Shown: positions 1 through 11,989, counted from the first letter of the stretch. The stretch is DNA of 64,000 bases from Trichosphaerium sp. ATCC 40318 (GCA_038496445.1 JALMLS010000452.1:1-64000), one strand, 5' to 3'. The notes: generated by a model from the sequence alone, not told the origin. Made by a program: numbers and translations.

Positions 1-600
1 AAAACAAGGCGTTCTGCATTACTACAAACTACAAAGAAAATATAGGTATTGGCATCCAAAAGGGTTTTCTTGGTTTTCACAACTGTATTTTGAAAAACCG
101 GTTCGCACTTGTTTCGCTCTATCTCTGTACGCTTTTCTGATGATTTCTGAGCGCCATCTCGTCAAATCACTTGCTAGCTTCACAATTAACACTATACTAC
201 TGAAGTCTTAGCTACCTTCACTATGTAGTTACACAAAGACGCGCAGAGGTTCGAAAAGAAAAAAATTAGGCGCAGCGACAGCAAGCCTTTACGACGCTAA
301 CAAACCTCAAGCCTTTCGCTGTGATTATCTTTCGCAGTGTTACATAGCGCTAGCGACACTCAAAACCATACTTTTGTCATTTCAATGTGAAGCGTTTCTA
401 TCAACGCTCCCATAAGGTAACAAATTACATCACTGAGGATGATGACTGCTACCCAGTGTTAACGATAGTAACTTCTTTGGTCTGAGTCTTGCAACTATTT
501 CTTTAATATTAATAGAGAGTTTAGCAATTACTTCAGTACTATCTAAGGGAAACGCTTCGACGCAACGTCAAAGTGCAATGATGTATTTTACCATGCCACG
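1..600. other. No recognisable gene at the left edge
   Basis: I see no convincing coding exon in this stretch. It lies just downstream, in transcription terms, of the minus-strand Ty3-like element, so a 3' long terminal repeat might be expected here. I could not match it by eye to the candidate terminal-type repeat at 4937-5668. Confidence 0.4.
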
Positions 601-630
601 TGGTTGGAAACTGTTCAGCCAATGGAGCAC

Positions 631-855
631 TTACCTCAATAGATCTCCTTCGTCCAATCGTAGGTGTTCGTCTTGTTTTCTTGGCTTGGCATTTAGGACA
701 TTCCTTGATCCAATTTTTAGTGTCAGCGTAATACCCTTGCCAAAATATCTAATTCTGAGTTTGTAAAACGTCTCATCAAAGCCTAAGTGTCCACTAAGTT
801 TATCATAGTAGCACATGCGTAAAAATAAGTGTTGTAGATTCTTGGGAACTACCAC
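631..855 (-). pseudogene. Integrase zinc-binding region fragment
   Basis: The 74-codon segment contains GHLGFDETFYKLRIRYFGKG, which matches the conserved GHxGxxKT...RxRxxYxWPG pattern that follows the first His of retroviral-type integrase zinc domains. It ends before any D,D-35-E catalytic core. It is the most 3' recognisable part of the minus-strand retroelement and is truncated. Confidence 0.65.
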
Positions 856-1374
856 TTGTTTGTACGTAATTTATGCGTTGATTGTGTCCACACATGTGAT
901 AAAAGAACACCATTTTAGACATCTAAAATATGAACGATTGGTAGTCTTCATAGTGCATCAGCGTTACTATGACACGTTCTGGTCGATATTGTCTTCAAAA
1001 TCCAGTTCTTGAAGTTTCATTATCCGTCTAGCCAATCGGTACAGTCGGGTTTTTAATGTTCAGTAAACAGTTAAGATTGTGGTGGTCTGTGATAACGGTA
1101 AAGGACCCATTAGTGACATCTAAACTTTTTGAACCTGTCTGCAATGGCTAAACATTCACGTTCTGTGACAGAGTAATTCTTTTCTGCTGGTTGGAATACT
1201 CCACTGCGGTACGCAATGACCTTTTCATCACCATCTATTGATCTGTGTGAGTACACCTATGCCAACGTCTGATGCATCTGTGAAAAGACTAAACCTGTGT
1301 GGTCAGGTGCAAGTATTGGGAAACCAATGCTGTTTTAAGTGAGTCAAATGCACCATCATGAGGGTTGGACCAGT

Positions 1375-1850
1375 TCAATTACTTGTCTTTCTTAAGCATA
1401 CTGGTGAGAGGTGCTGCCATAGTATCTTAGCGTGCCCTTTATAAATCGTTGTAAAGGCAGTCTTCTCTTTATCTTCATCTACCATAGGGATTTGCCAATA
1501 ACCGGATGTGTAGTCAACTGAGATAAAGAACTTAGCATTTCCAATACAATCCAAGGGGTAATCTAACCGTGGAATGGGATAGTTATCCCTTTTTGTTATT
1601 TTGCTCAATCTATGAAAATCTACATACAAAATCTTGTAGAACCATCTTTCTTTGGTACTAACACAACAGGTGCAGCGCATTCGGATTGGAAATGTGAAAT
1701 GACGTTATCGTTCGACATGTCGTTGATATGCTTTCTATTCTCATTAGAAATAGCTCTTTCTGTACAGCTGACAGGAGCGTTTGTACCTGTCAATACGATG
1801 GCGAATTTTAGTACTGACAATGTTGGAAGTGTCAGGTTTATACTAAACAA
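1375..1850 (-). pseudogene. Reverse transcriptase fragment of the Ty3-like element
   Basis: Two overlapping open segments (1850-1620 and 1680-1375, minus) together read through the fingers and palm start of a gypsy-type reverse transcriptase. Visible motifs are CAAPVVLVPKKDGSTRFC, FHRLSKITKRDNYPIPRL and FFISVDYTSGYWQIP, ending DKEKTAFTT. The catalytic Y-x-D-D box expected some 40 to 60 residues further on is absent: the sequence passes almost directly into connection and RNase H-like sequence (FDSLKTALVS near 1340). An internal deletion has therefore removed the active site. The frame also changes near position 1650. Confidence 0.8.
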
Positions 1851-2510
1851 ATGTTGATTTGATTAAATGAGCTTCAAAAACTGCTCTCTTTGATCAATAC
1901 TAATAGTGGACCAAAGTCCTATAGAAAAACGAGATGAGAAAAGTTGTTTATTTATTTTTGGGTTCTGTTATGTGCTTAAGCCTGAACAGATAGTGTCTTT
2001 AGCCGGTCGAGGGCAAGTACTTAAGGCAGGTTTGGTTTATGAAACCATTGTGTATCTGAAACTTGCCCACAACAGTATAAGCATTGTAAGCATGGTATCT
2101 TCTTGTGCTTTGTCCTCACAGTCAGAATTGTCTTCAAATAAATCGAGGGCGGTATTACCGTTGCTCATTTTCATCGTCATCAGGCCAATGAAGTAAATCG
2201 TGCCAGGCAAACACAGTTGCAGAAAGAGTGTCGCTACGAAGGTAAAGTATGTAACCCTGGTTGATAAGAACAGATGCTGTATCAACTTGAATACAGTACG
2301 AGTTGTTGGCATTGAAGTTAGGCATAATAGTAGCCCAACAAGGCTTAGACATGTTGCTGGCCAAGGAGCAGTAATGACAGTTTGTAGTGTCAGTGAGTCA
2401 TTGTTAGGAGTGACACAGTTCTCGAACTACTGAAGCATGGTGCTGAGAGATCTATTGACATGGTGCAGTAGAATGTGTATTTTTGTTTGAATAAAAAGTA
2501 TTTTTTTTAT

Positions 2511-4447
2511 TGGAACTGACTCAGATTATCGATAGTTTTTGCTATTAATAATTTTTTTTCATAACGCTGAAGGCATTTTTCCGGCCGTTTTGCCGTCTCT
2601 ATTCTGAGAGCCGGCTTGGTATTGTATATACTTTCGGCTATTTGCCGGCAGTAAATAAAGAACGTAGGTAACAAAAACTGTAGTCTTTTATTGCCTCATC
2701 GTGTTGCTGGAAGTCACTATCTGAACTGTGATCGCTGCCAAAGTACTGATCTATGTCCTCAAGTTCTGTTTTGTCTATCGTTGGGATTGAGAGTACCACC
2801 TCGAGCAGCATGGGAAATCACTTTGTGATTCATAATTTGGGTAGTAAGTTGATGTGCTGTTGGGTCTGCTCTATCCCAGTGCTCTGTTGGTTTCTTTAGT
2901 CTCAAGGGCGACCCGTTATATATATTTGCAATGAATGAATCCCTTCTGTGCCTTCATTGTATTTTGCTGGGTGCCGTCCTGTTCTTTTCTTCGGGCCTGC
3001 TGTAGTTTTTTTCTTCTTCAATCTCTTGTCTTTACCGTACCAGCAAGTTTATTGTACACTATTCAAGGTGTTATTAACAGCACCAAGTGCATACATGCGT
3101 TGTTGTATTTCTAGTTCAGATTGTGGCAGTCCTTTTGGGTTTGCAAGTGGCTTCTTATAAAAGTTAAGTCGGCCTGATACGCAGCAATCCTTTGTCGATT
3201 AGCTACAAAATTCTTGGTCAAAAAAAAAACTACTTACGCGTTTTTACAGGGTTACGCTGAGTCTTCTCAATCTATGAATATGCACAAAAGAGATTGTACT
3301 GTGATTACCTGAACTCAACATCAATAAGTTTGTCAGTGATACGCCCTGCCATTATGTCAAGTTCTGTATCTTAAAAAAAATCATCAATAAATTTATAAAT
3401 TTTTCAAATAGTTGGTTATGCAATGCTTGACAGGCATGTACACTACCAATTAAATAAGTTGTATTTGTAAAAAACCTATACGGGCTTCAGTACTGCCAGC
3501 TGGAAATCAGGCAAGCTCCTTTTGGTTTATGGTAGTAGCATAAATTTATAAATTTATGCTTTGGTAACTTGTTACATTTCACGGCTTAGCATGTTATTTT
3601 CCCTTGAGATATACCTTGCAAAGTCCCACAGATTCAGCGGGCATATTCAAGGTTAATAGAAATACATTAGCTGTTACGCAAAAGCATTCTGAGCAAGCAG
3701 TTTTCATACGTATAATTCGTATTGCAATTGGAAGTTGTAGCTAGTGGCGAAGTCGTTATAGGCACAGGTAATGACCAGTATTTTGCAAATTTTTTACTTT
3801 TGAGGTTTCCTAGTACTTTTGTTGTGACAAATTCAACATTGAAAAAGTGATAAATTTATAAATTTACATGCCTATCTACATTGCTGGATTCAAAAATATA
3901 CGATATGATCCAAGTTACAAGAGCCATAGCCTGAATCTTGCCCACTGACCATTGTACTTGAGCCAACACTGTTTCAAAAGTTGGAGTTACCTTTTTACAG
4001 GCTTGTAAGTTGTACTAGCGACAAATTTGGCTAGTATTTTTAGAGCTAGTTTAGTGTTGTAAAGGTATTCTGCTACTCGGGTTGGTTGAACAACAAAAGA
4101 CAGACATAGAAAGCTATTCAAAGGGATGTATAACGTTGTAGTGGTCATAACTAGCAAACAGGATCAAAACACTAGAACTATTTCATTAAGTGCAAGGGCT
4201 TCAGGCTCCAAAGAATGACAGGGAGAACATGCTGTTCTCATGAATTGGGGGCAAGTTGGTATAGTTACCGCATTCATTTACCTATTGTCGGTACTACAAG
4301 GCCGGCTGAATGACCGACCTCTATGGTGACCCTTGATGCCGGCTGGTTCACCGGCATCAACTAGCTTCCCATCTTTGTGGTTCGTGGTCAAGTGGAACAA
4401 AAAATTTATCGATACAAAAGTTTATCGATAATCTGAGTCAATTCCAT
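2511..4447. mobile_element. Putative non-autonomous DNA transposon
   Basis: The left end starts GGAACTGACTCAGATTATCG and the right end is its near-perfect reverse complement (ending CTGAGTCAATTCC), giving imperfect inverted terminal repeats of about 23 bp with one clear mismatch. Both flanks carry ATT, a possible 3-bp target duplication. Just inside each end are several copies of the GC-rich core CCGGC (2581-2650 and 4301-4358), unlike the AT-rich interior, as expected of subterminal transposase sites. No transposase ORF is present, so it would need a partner in trans. It sits between the gag-like and pol-like parts of the Ty3 element, implying nested insertion. The superfamily is not determined. 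Confidence 0.6.
3389..3868. repeat. Three copies of an ATAAATTTATAAATTTAT palindromic motif
   Basis: The near-palindrome TAAATTTATAAATTTA occurs at about 3389, 3541 and 3852 inside the putative DNA transposon, in otherwise unrelated context. The middle copy is part of a longer inverted repeat, gcataaatttataaatttatgc. Function unknown; these could be protein-binding or structural elements of the transposon. Confidence 0.5.
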
Positions 4448-4936
4448 TGTAACAAGAAAATCGAGAAGAGTTGCTGTGGCGTTGATCACTACGCTTAAAG
4501 TTTCGATTTTTGGTAAAACGGCGTTGATTAAAGTTGTTGCGCCGAAAATTATTGCCAAAGTTGCAGTTTTGATTGTCATACCGTTGATAGCTTCTATTAG
4601 GCGCTATCAACGGTTTGTTGGCAAGGAGCCGCCAATATTTTCCATCCAGAACATTGTGAGAGTTGATGTTACGTCACTATGACAACGAGAATGACACTTT
4701 GAACAACCGATTTTTACTGTTTCTGTATCTTGCGGTGAGGCTTCAACCGATCAAATCGTATAATAATGCTATCAGTACGGTAAATTGAAAAAATCTGATT
4801 TCAACCTGTGAGAGTACTGCTCATACGTATTTCTACGCTTACAGAAACGTTTGATAGCACTTTAAACAAAAACTATGCTGTTTTACAGTATTTAACTGTT
4901 ACAACGCAACTGAGGTGTTTTGTGTTCCTCACATGC

Positions 4937-5668
4937 GCTAGGAGAGTACATTCATGTTATTTTTATCCCATTTCAGCCTAAATGATCAAGCAGTGTTCGA
5001 AATACTACGAGCGTCAAAATAAAGCACAAAAACGAAGGACAGACACATATTGAGACTTAAACTGAAAACCAGCGATAGCACACAACGATTAACCCAAAAG
5101 TTTACTTTTCCGCTTGCGTTAAACATTGCAAGAGCGATGTATATACTGTATGCGTTTTTACCCCGTTCTAATGCGAGGGCTGTAATACTTTGACTTGCGC
5201 ATAGTGAAAAGTGATACGAACGCAAAATGCAGAGTTTTGGTGAACATAGCTTGTGTAAGGGCGAATACGCTTTGTTGAACAACTCTATTTATCGCTCAAT
5301 GCAACCTCAAAACAAAATAGCTCACAAGGGTTTGAGCGACAGCCTTAAAGAAGGATCACGCCGGTGTTTTTGTCTAGATACTATGCTACCGAAAAAACAT
5401 GAGAAAAGAAGTTGCACAAGAAATTAAACTAAGTTACCTTTTTGTTGTATCGACGCCAGGTAGAGTATTGAGAGAGTACAGGTGATGGAAAAAGACTAAA
5501 AACCACAACGGAGCTGCACGAGGTAACAGTAAACCCTTATCACCTACGAATGGGATACCTCTACAATAAAGGCTAAACAGAGTTCAGCCAATACTCCATG
5601 TTGTTGCAGCGTAGTTCTTTCCTCCACAAGAAGCAAAGTCATGACTTTTCTTTAACGGTAGTTTTTTG
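4937..5668 (+). repeat. Dispersed repeat, copy 1 (possible LTR)
   Basis: The right-hand part (about 5487-5668) is nearly identical to 63081-63259, beginning around CCACAACGGAGCTGCACGAG and ending ACGGTAGTTTTTTG. The rest is recognisably related but diverged, with shared blocks such as AGGAGAGTAC, GCTCACAA and the GGATC...GGTG block. Both copies have the same orientation. Copy 1 lies 0.3 kb upstream of the gag-like part of the minus-strand retroelement, where a 5' LTR would be expected, so an LTR or solo-LTR family is one explanation. No protein-coding content was recognised. Confidence 0.6.
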
Positions 5669-6199
5669 GCAAAGTACTTTTTTTTAATTGTACTTTTGTC
5701 CACGTTTGATTTTCTGTACTCTGTTAGTGCCCACCTCTAGCCAACGTGCACACTACGTGTTCACTTTCACTTTTAGTAGTTGTAAACATGTCCGGTTTCA
5801 AGAATGACTGTATGCTTTATACACTACTACGCGCATAGAGTACTACTATGACAATTAGAGCGGCAGCAGTGGAGTTTTAAGTAAAAGGGAAAAAACAACT
5901 TTTTCTGTGCTGCTCAATGCCACACAAAGTTTTTCAGCGCGAATAGCTTTCGCAAAACATGTTTATGATGATCTAGTTCTATTTGGGTTACAGTTAACCT
6001 CATAGTACTCTTGGTACTGGCGAACGGAAGATCTACGTCTATACAGCCAAGTAAATTAACACCCATTGTAATTATGGTATTACACTCTATTGTGACCGGC
6101 ACGCAAATAGAATCTGTCAAAGATATCGAATATGTTCGTCGGTCAATAAACAACGTAGGCTTGATGGGCAAAATAAGATCGAACGCAACAAGAAATCTA

Positions 6200-7300
6200 C
6201 CTAAAAACCAATTGTTCAGGACATACCCAAACCAATCAGAATTAGTAGTTCAATATCAATGCCATAAGTTTCGTGGCATACGTAAATGCTTGGCGATCTT
6301 CTTAGATGAGCACAAACCGCATATCTTTTTCTTTACTGAACCTGGATTACGTGAACAACCGAGGAGAAAGTTAAAGTCAAACATTATAGAATGATACCAG
6401 ACTATGAATTCTATGCATTCGGCTATTCAGGTGCTGAACCAACAAGCACTCATCTGAAAATAAAAAAAATTGTAAATGCGTGTTGTTCATCATGACATTG
6501 CTTTTTGTACTTCATCGAACTGCAAACGGTTTTCTCTTCCTAGTGATACAGCATGGCCAAACGCCACTCAAATAGCGTCGTTTATATCGCACCTTGATGG
6601 CAAAGTTATACAAAAGAAGTGATGCGGCTTAGAGACATCTGCTACATGGAACCATTCCTACAACTTTTCTTGTAGTTTCCTACAACTAAAAGAGACTACC
6701 CTTAATTTCACTTCTAAGCATGTTATTCACGTGTCAGTACAGAGTACTGGTCAACGCCAAGATATATGGTGCGCAGTACTCACAAAAATACTTTACAATC
6801 TCTTCTCCTAATGGTGATTTAGGAACACTGTTGACGAATGCCATTATGCTCAACATGAAGTTTCTTACCCGAAGAACATAAGACAAAGAAAACATGTTTT
6901 TGACAGTTGGTCCAGGTAGTAGAACATCTTATTTCTTGACTTTATCAGAACTCACGAGGCTCTTATCACCGTGTATTGTATTGGTTATTCTATCTCATGC
7001 TCAGGGGCTCTTCAACCACGTACTGAAATACAATTATTCGAACTTACAACTCTTGCAGTGCGTATTGGAAGGAAATAACAATACAAGTGACGTCGGCGTA
7101 CCAAGTGTGTACTTGGTATCTACTGCTCTAGACTTTAAAAAACTAGGTTAATTTACCGGAATTCTTGGCGGTTTCAACACCAACATAGATATTAGGATCC
7201 GTACTGTACTTGCTCCTGCAATGCGTAACGCGTTGATGGCATTAACTTGCTATGTGAGTTGGATCGAATGCCACAAAATTAATGAATGGGTTCACTGTAT
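6200..7300 (+). mobile_element. Remnant of a LINE-type endonuclease
   Basis: Around 6270-6450 the plus strand reads AIFLDEHKPHIFFFTEPGLR and, after a stop, IPDYEFYAFGYSGAEP. This is the early part of an APE-like endonuclease of non-LTR retrotransposons (xLLxxxKPDIxxLTETWL... then GYxxY). Further on, near 7170, GGFNTNIDIR resembles the GDFN motif of the same fold with Asp lost. Frames are interrupted throughout and I recognise no reverse transcriptase, so this is a dead fragment. Moderate confidence, because each motif is short. Confidence 0.5.
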
Positions 7301-8220
7301 TGAAGCCAGGCGTTGATCAATGGGTTTACTGGAATGAACCTCAACATAACTTCGAATCAACATAATCATGGCAAGAGAGCTACTATGGATCTATTGTTAT
7401 CTACAATGAGTGAAGAGTATGTATGATCCGAAATATGTTCTTGCTTGTTTTCATTGTGTTGGTTGGGAGAAAGTGACAAAATGTAGATAAAGCCACTTGT
7501 CAAAATGATTGCTCTTGTTCCAACCAATTATCTACAAGTGTATGTGCTCACAAAGACATGTGACTATCTTAAAACAAATCTTATGAAATGTCCCTCTTAA
7601 GGAAGTGTTCAGAAAATAACTACTGCAATATTTACGCAATGATCAAAAGATAAAATTGACAAAGAGACAGCAAGACAGATATGTCACAGTGTGCCCTATT
7701 TCAGAACAAGGAACCGTAGCAAACAACCAGCATTTATGAATGAGACATGAATCTTTAAAGACAAGCAATTTAACAAACAATTCCAAACAGTGATACTAAA
7801 ATACCTTACATTAAAACCAGAGGATTCCAGAGGAGAGACTGTGCACTATGCAATAACATGGAGAAATCACGGGTTTTTTACAACAGAACTAGATGCTAGC
7901 TCACATATGACATACAATACGTAACGAATGGCTTGCAGTATAGCAAGGATATACAAAACTACTTTTGATCAAGTATCTAATACCGCAAGACTGCCAAAAA
8001 TAGAGGATTCGGGAGACATAATCAATTCCAATAAATTAAAAAGTTGAGCCAAGACCGTAGTAAACTGTTGCTCAAAGATGACACAGTCACAAATGAACAG
8101 TGCAACAACAAAGCAATACAAGTATCTAATGAAACAAAAAAATAGACATGCAAGTTAGTATCTTTTGACAATTCGGACAGTGAACTGAACCAAACAAATT
8201 TTATTTACAAGCATATTAGC
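7300..8220. other. Non-coding or decayed sequence
   Basis: No open frame that I can connect to a known family. It may be the decayed continuation of the LINE remnant just upstream, but no reverse transcriptase motif is visible. Confidence 0.3.
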
Positions 8221-8224
8221 TAGT

Positions 8225-9650
8225 TCAAGCAACTACAATATCGAAAGTATTGTAATTTTCACCTCTGGCTTCAGGAAAACAATCGCCACAACAAGTATTC
8301 TTCGTCTTACAGTAACAATTAATAGATGTCTTACTACCCGAAGTAATACTTCCTTTGTATGTGGCAATAAAAGAAGTGCAATCACTGTCCTTCGATGCTA
8401 AGAGAGCACATTCTGATGAGAATAATTCATACTTTTCTTTCCTTCCATTCATGGCAATAGGCTTAAAACACATCTTTGCAGCAGCTTCATTTGTAGCATT
8501 GCAGCTGTGACTGTCATTGTTTGAATAAAAACGTACACCATCACATGTCGTTCCATTTTCTCGAGGTACAAGTGTTGGAGGTTGATGGCTTGTAAATGTA
8601 CTGAGAGGCTCATTATCACAATGACGACAATCATCAGATAATGGCCAAGTAGGCACACGTGACAGAATCTTATTTAGATTCGCAGTATCGCAATCTATAC
8701 ACTTATCTCCGTGTCTCCAATCAACAATATGCTGTGAAGGTGGTACGAATCCTGAGTTGTAAAGTGTGAGTACTTGATGTAACTAGCATTTTGTTGTACC
8801 TGGGAATGAACGTCCGCTTCCTTTCATGTAACAAGTAGCAAGATACGCTGGATCTTTAGGGAATACTATTTCCGTCTCTCCAAACGTATCAGAAGGTTCA
8901 CGAGCGTCAACGCTGAAACAGACGTAAACGTCACTTGCGGACTCTGTTAATGCTGTAAAGTTGAAGTGCTCATAGCACGAGTTATCTACTATACCAACTT
9001 GCTCAGAATAACGCGATGCAATGGAAAGAGGCATCACTGCAAGTCCACTACAAGTGGTAGAGCTTGGCTGGCAATTGCGAGCGCAATAAGAAATGTCATC
9101 ATAAATACGAGAACACTGACTTGCTGTACTTTCAGGGAAGTAACAATGATCAGCACGACTAACAAAACAGTTAGGGGTGGAGACTAACAATATGAAAAAG
9201 AAAAAGTTGAAAAACAGGTCTCGGTTAGCGCACGTGAATGTAGCTATTTCTTCCTTAACACCATACACTTCAGCAACTTGACTAGATACATAATCAATAT
9301 CAATACAATCTCTGTAACCGGCCCAAATCCAGTGAATAATATAACTACCATATCCAGCACGACCCGGAATCTTAAGTTTAACCATATCAGCATCATGTGG
9401 TCTATGAGCTGTATGTTCTGATTTAAATATAGCTTCAATCCAAGGCATATCAGCGTTTTCATACTCCGCATAGTTGCTCTCATGTGTTCCGTTCCTATAT
9501 ACTAATAATCGAGCGTCATGTTCCCACGTCCCGAAAGCGTCAGGCCGAGGCATAAAGTTACTGTCAGTGGACTGTATCTCATTAATGTACATTGCTTCCA
9601 ACTCTGCGTTGTTAGAAAAGTTGCGAGCAGTGAACTAGTGCAATGAGGAA
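8225..9650 (-). CDS. Secreted-type Cys-rich protein, multi-exon
   Basis: Product family not firmly recognised. Reading down from about 9650 (minus), an N-terminal portion has EHDARLLVYRNGTHESN and the motif YIIHWIWAGYRDCIDIDYV. A Cys-rich region follows with paired Cys (HCYFPES, CARNCQPSSTTC), then an exon with DKCIDCD and VPTWPLSDDCRHC, ending in a CCGDCF tail. Visible introns: about 9235-9158 (donor GTGCGC) and about 8799-8750 (donor GTACAACA, acceptor CTCAG), both giving in-frame joins. There is no convincing start codon or signal peptide of its own. The upstream Reeler gene ends only about 11 bp away, and an in-frame splice could join the two. The many Cys point to an extracellular protein. 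Confidence 0.6.
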
Positions 9651-11064
9651 TAAAGCTAGTAGCAGCGAGGTTGTATTGCGCTTGTTGGACGATGATGAAA
9701 CACCAAACACTGCTAAGCAGATCCACACAAGAGAAGCGATAGATTTTGTAGCCGGAGACTCTTGAAGTGGGTTTTCGAACGCCTTTGTAGGTGCATTTGT
9801 TGGATTTAGGGTATCGTCTAGTACTACAGGAGCATTCGTAGTTGATAAACAGTTGCAGAAGCGAATACTAGTAGAGTTAGAAAGAAGAACAACTATTACA
9901 AGACAATATAACCAAAATAGCACAGTTATTAGTACGTACGCTGTAGCTGATGTTGCGTCACAATCTATACGTGTATCTGAGCGTCCATTAGCTCCACATC
10001 GCGTATCATCATAGTAGCAGAATCCATCATCAGTTTGTAGAGGACCAGTGTTGGCACAACTACTGAGATACGGCAGTTTACAAAGAAATTGACCAAGTTC
10101 TTCGTCTATACGATTCACACTATTAACACGTTCCATTGATACGACATCACAAAGTAGCCCTTCTTCAACGCATCTTCCAGTACACGATTGGCCTTTCTAC
10201 ACAAAAGAAATGAGCCATGACTTAAAATCAAAAAGATGCTGAGTTATTCAAATTTTGTTGTTCGTACCGCTGCTGTATACCAACCTCCATTATTAAGGAC
10301 GGCAGTCGATTCATCGAGATAGAAATCACCATCTTTATTTGGCCACCAAAAGTCTCCTTTGTTGGCATCACCGCTCTTAATCAGACAACGGAATGTTACT
10401 CTTCCTGTGCCGGCTGGTGGTGCAACAAATTTAAAAGTCGACTCTAAAGGCTTCACTACAGCGTTCTTATGCATTACAGTGCGTTTACATTGATGACTCT
10501 CATCCCAAGGAAGATAGTAATGAGCTATAAAAAAGATTGTAAGCAAATTAAACGAGACAAACGAAAACGATGCAAAAACTACAAAAAAACACAACAATTT
10601 CAAAAAATGAAAAAAAATTCGTAAAACGTGCCTGGAAAATCTTTAGGTAATTTCCATTCTCCTACGTGTTCTCCGTTTTCATTTTCTGCGTATAACATCA
10701 TTCCACGGTACTTTACCGCGTAATCAATAACAAGTACGGTTAAATCCAATACGCTTCCAGGTATGTAGCTTGTGTCTGGCGACTCTTCGCTGCCTGAGAA
10801 TAACTTGTATTTGTCTGTTCTTGTTGTTTTAGTTGCCCAAGGCATTACTGGCTTTGGGTCCATTTCGCATGCAAACCTATTAGCTACTTGTACTTCAACG
10901 CCGTTTTGTGTTACTGTTTTTAGCGCCCATTTATCTGGTTCACAACCCCAATTTGCTGTCGCGTTGCATGACGTTACGATAGCTGTACTTGAGCCTGAAG
11001 CGGCATGCGATATATTAACAAGGACCCCAATGGCTAAAAGCACACACAGTTTAACGTTGTACAT
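9612..11064 (-). CDS. Secreted Reeler-domain protein, possibly GPI-anchored
   Basis: The start at 11064 gives a clear signal peptide (MYNVKLCVLLAIGVLVNISHA). Then follows a Reeler domain: SGSEESPDTSYIPGSVLDL, GMMLYAENENGEHVGEW, and after an intron CKRTVMHKNAV...FKFVAPPAGTGRVTFRC. A Cys-rich segment (CTGRCVEEGLLC, CANTGPL) and a Thr/Pro linker come next. The C-terminus ends in a hydrophobic run after SSSSNKRN, like a GPI-attachment signal. Exon 1 is 11064-10632 and exon 2 10524-10268; the first intron starts with GC instead of GT. A further intron near 9940 removes an apparent membrane segment. Reeler domains are extracellular modules. If the last part is instead spliced out, the protein continues into the Cys-rich gene at 8225-9650. 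Confidence 0.75.
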
Positions 11065-11980
11065 CTATTAATGCGTAAGAAAGAGTTTAAAGAGGGTTTG
11101 ATGGTAAAACAAGCAAAAACTGGCTTCACATATAAGTGTAAGTGTATGCGTACTCTACTATACGGAAATGTATAAGGGTTTATGATGACTTGCTGTATTT
11201 AGGTTTTTTGTTTTAAAATGTGAATAATCAGAACTTTGATGCGAGTTTTCGTGAAATTCAAAGACAGAAAATGGAAAAAGGAGGAGAATGACGCTTCAGA
11301 AACAACAAGCGATTGGTAGCACTGAAATGAGAACCTATAGCAAAAACTGCGAAGAACTATGTAAGTGTAGAAGCTAAACGTCGTAAATGAATGGTTTCTG
11401 AATGCTATAATGCATATACTAACAGAACCTAAAAATAAAACGCCGTTTCGTTGTGTAAACATTTTAATCCGATTTTTTTTTTTTGAGCTCGTTAACGAAC
11501 ACCACTGAATCAGTGGTGTACAAGGGCTAATGTAAATAATAGGTGCCAAAAATAGATATGCCATAGCCCGAAAACAGTATTTTATTCTATGGCGTGCAAC
11601 ACTTGTTTTTGTATTGTTTCAAATCAGTGTGTTTGCAGACCATCACTCCTTTTACCATTGTAGGTTCTCAAAATAGTTAAAAAAAGACATGGTTTTCATT
11701 AGCTAGTTATGTTACAACACTTAAGAATGTTTGTATGTCTAGTCAAAGCTGACAACTAAAACGGAATTGACCCAGGATATTGATAAAAAAGAAAGTTGAC
11801 ATCCCCATTTTCGTCATTACTCATTGCCTAAACTTTCCACTTATATTTGACAATAGAGCTATTACAAAGCCTCCACCATAGAATGTACTATGCTTAAATT
11901 ATATGACATTTAAATAGTTACACTTTTAACGATCAGTACGAGAACTATGGTACAAAATAGTCAAATAACAAGAGCAATAG
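11065..11980. other. Intergenic region, no gene seen
   Basis: Upstream region of the Reeler gene. Short open frames exist, but none has recognisable sequence or credible splice signals. Confidence 0.4.
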
Positions 11981-11989
11981 CCTGGGTTA

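Larger units (their letters stand above)
600..4610 (-). mobile_element. Decayed Ty3/gypsy-like retrotransposon
   Basis: Read on the minus strand, the parts come in the order expected of a Ty3/gypsy polyprotein. An Asn/Arg-rich gag-like tail ending in FSCYN lies at 4610-4422. A possible aspartic protease trace (VDTAS) is near 2270. Reverse transcriptase is at 1850-1375 with VPKKDGSTRFCMDF, KRDNYPIPRLD and SGYWQIPM. An RNase H stretch at about 1310-1130 reads TDASDVGIG and later YSVTERECLAIAD. An integrase HHCC-type zinc region with GHLGFDETF is at 855-631. The parts lie in different frames with stops between them, so the element cannot encode an intact polyprotein. Gag is separated from pol by about 1.9 kb that looks like a later insertion. 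Family assignment is from motif recognition and is fairly secure; exact ends are unknown. Confidence 0.8.

Noticed and set aside
230-260. Possible tRNA T-loop (GAGGTTCGAAAAG)
   Set aside because: No matching acceptor stem, D arm or anticodon arm could be folded around it.
9900-9960. Apparent transmembrane helix in the Reeler protein
   Set aside because: The stretch begins GTACGTACTAAT and ends CTACTAG, the form of an intron here; removing it keeps the frame.
10772-11071. 99-codon plus-strand frame
   Set aside because: Antisense to exon 1 of the Reeler gene, which has a signal peptide and domain match.
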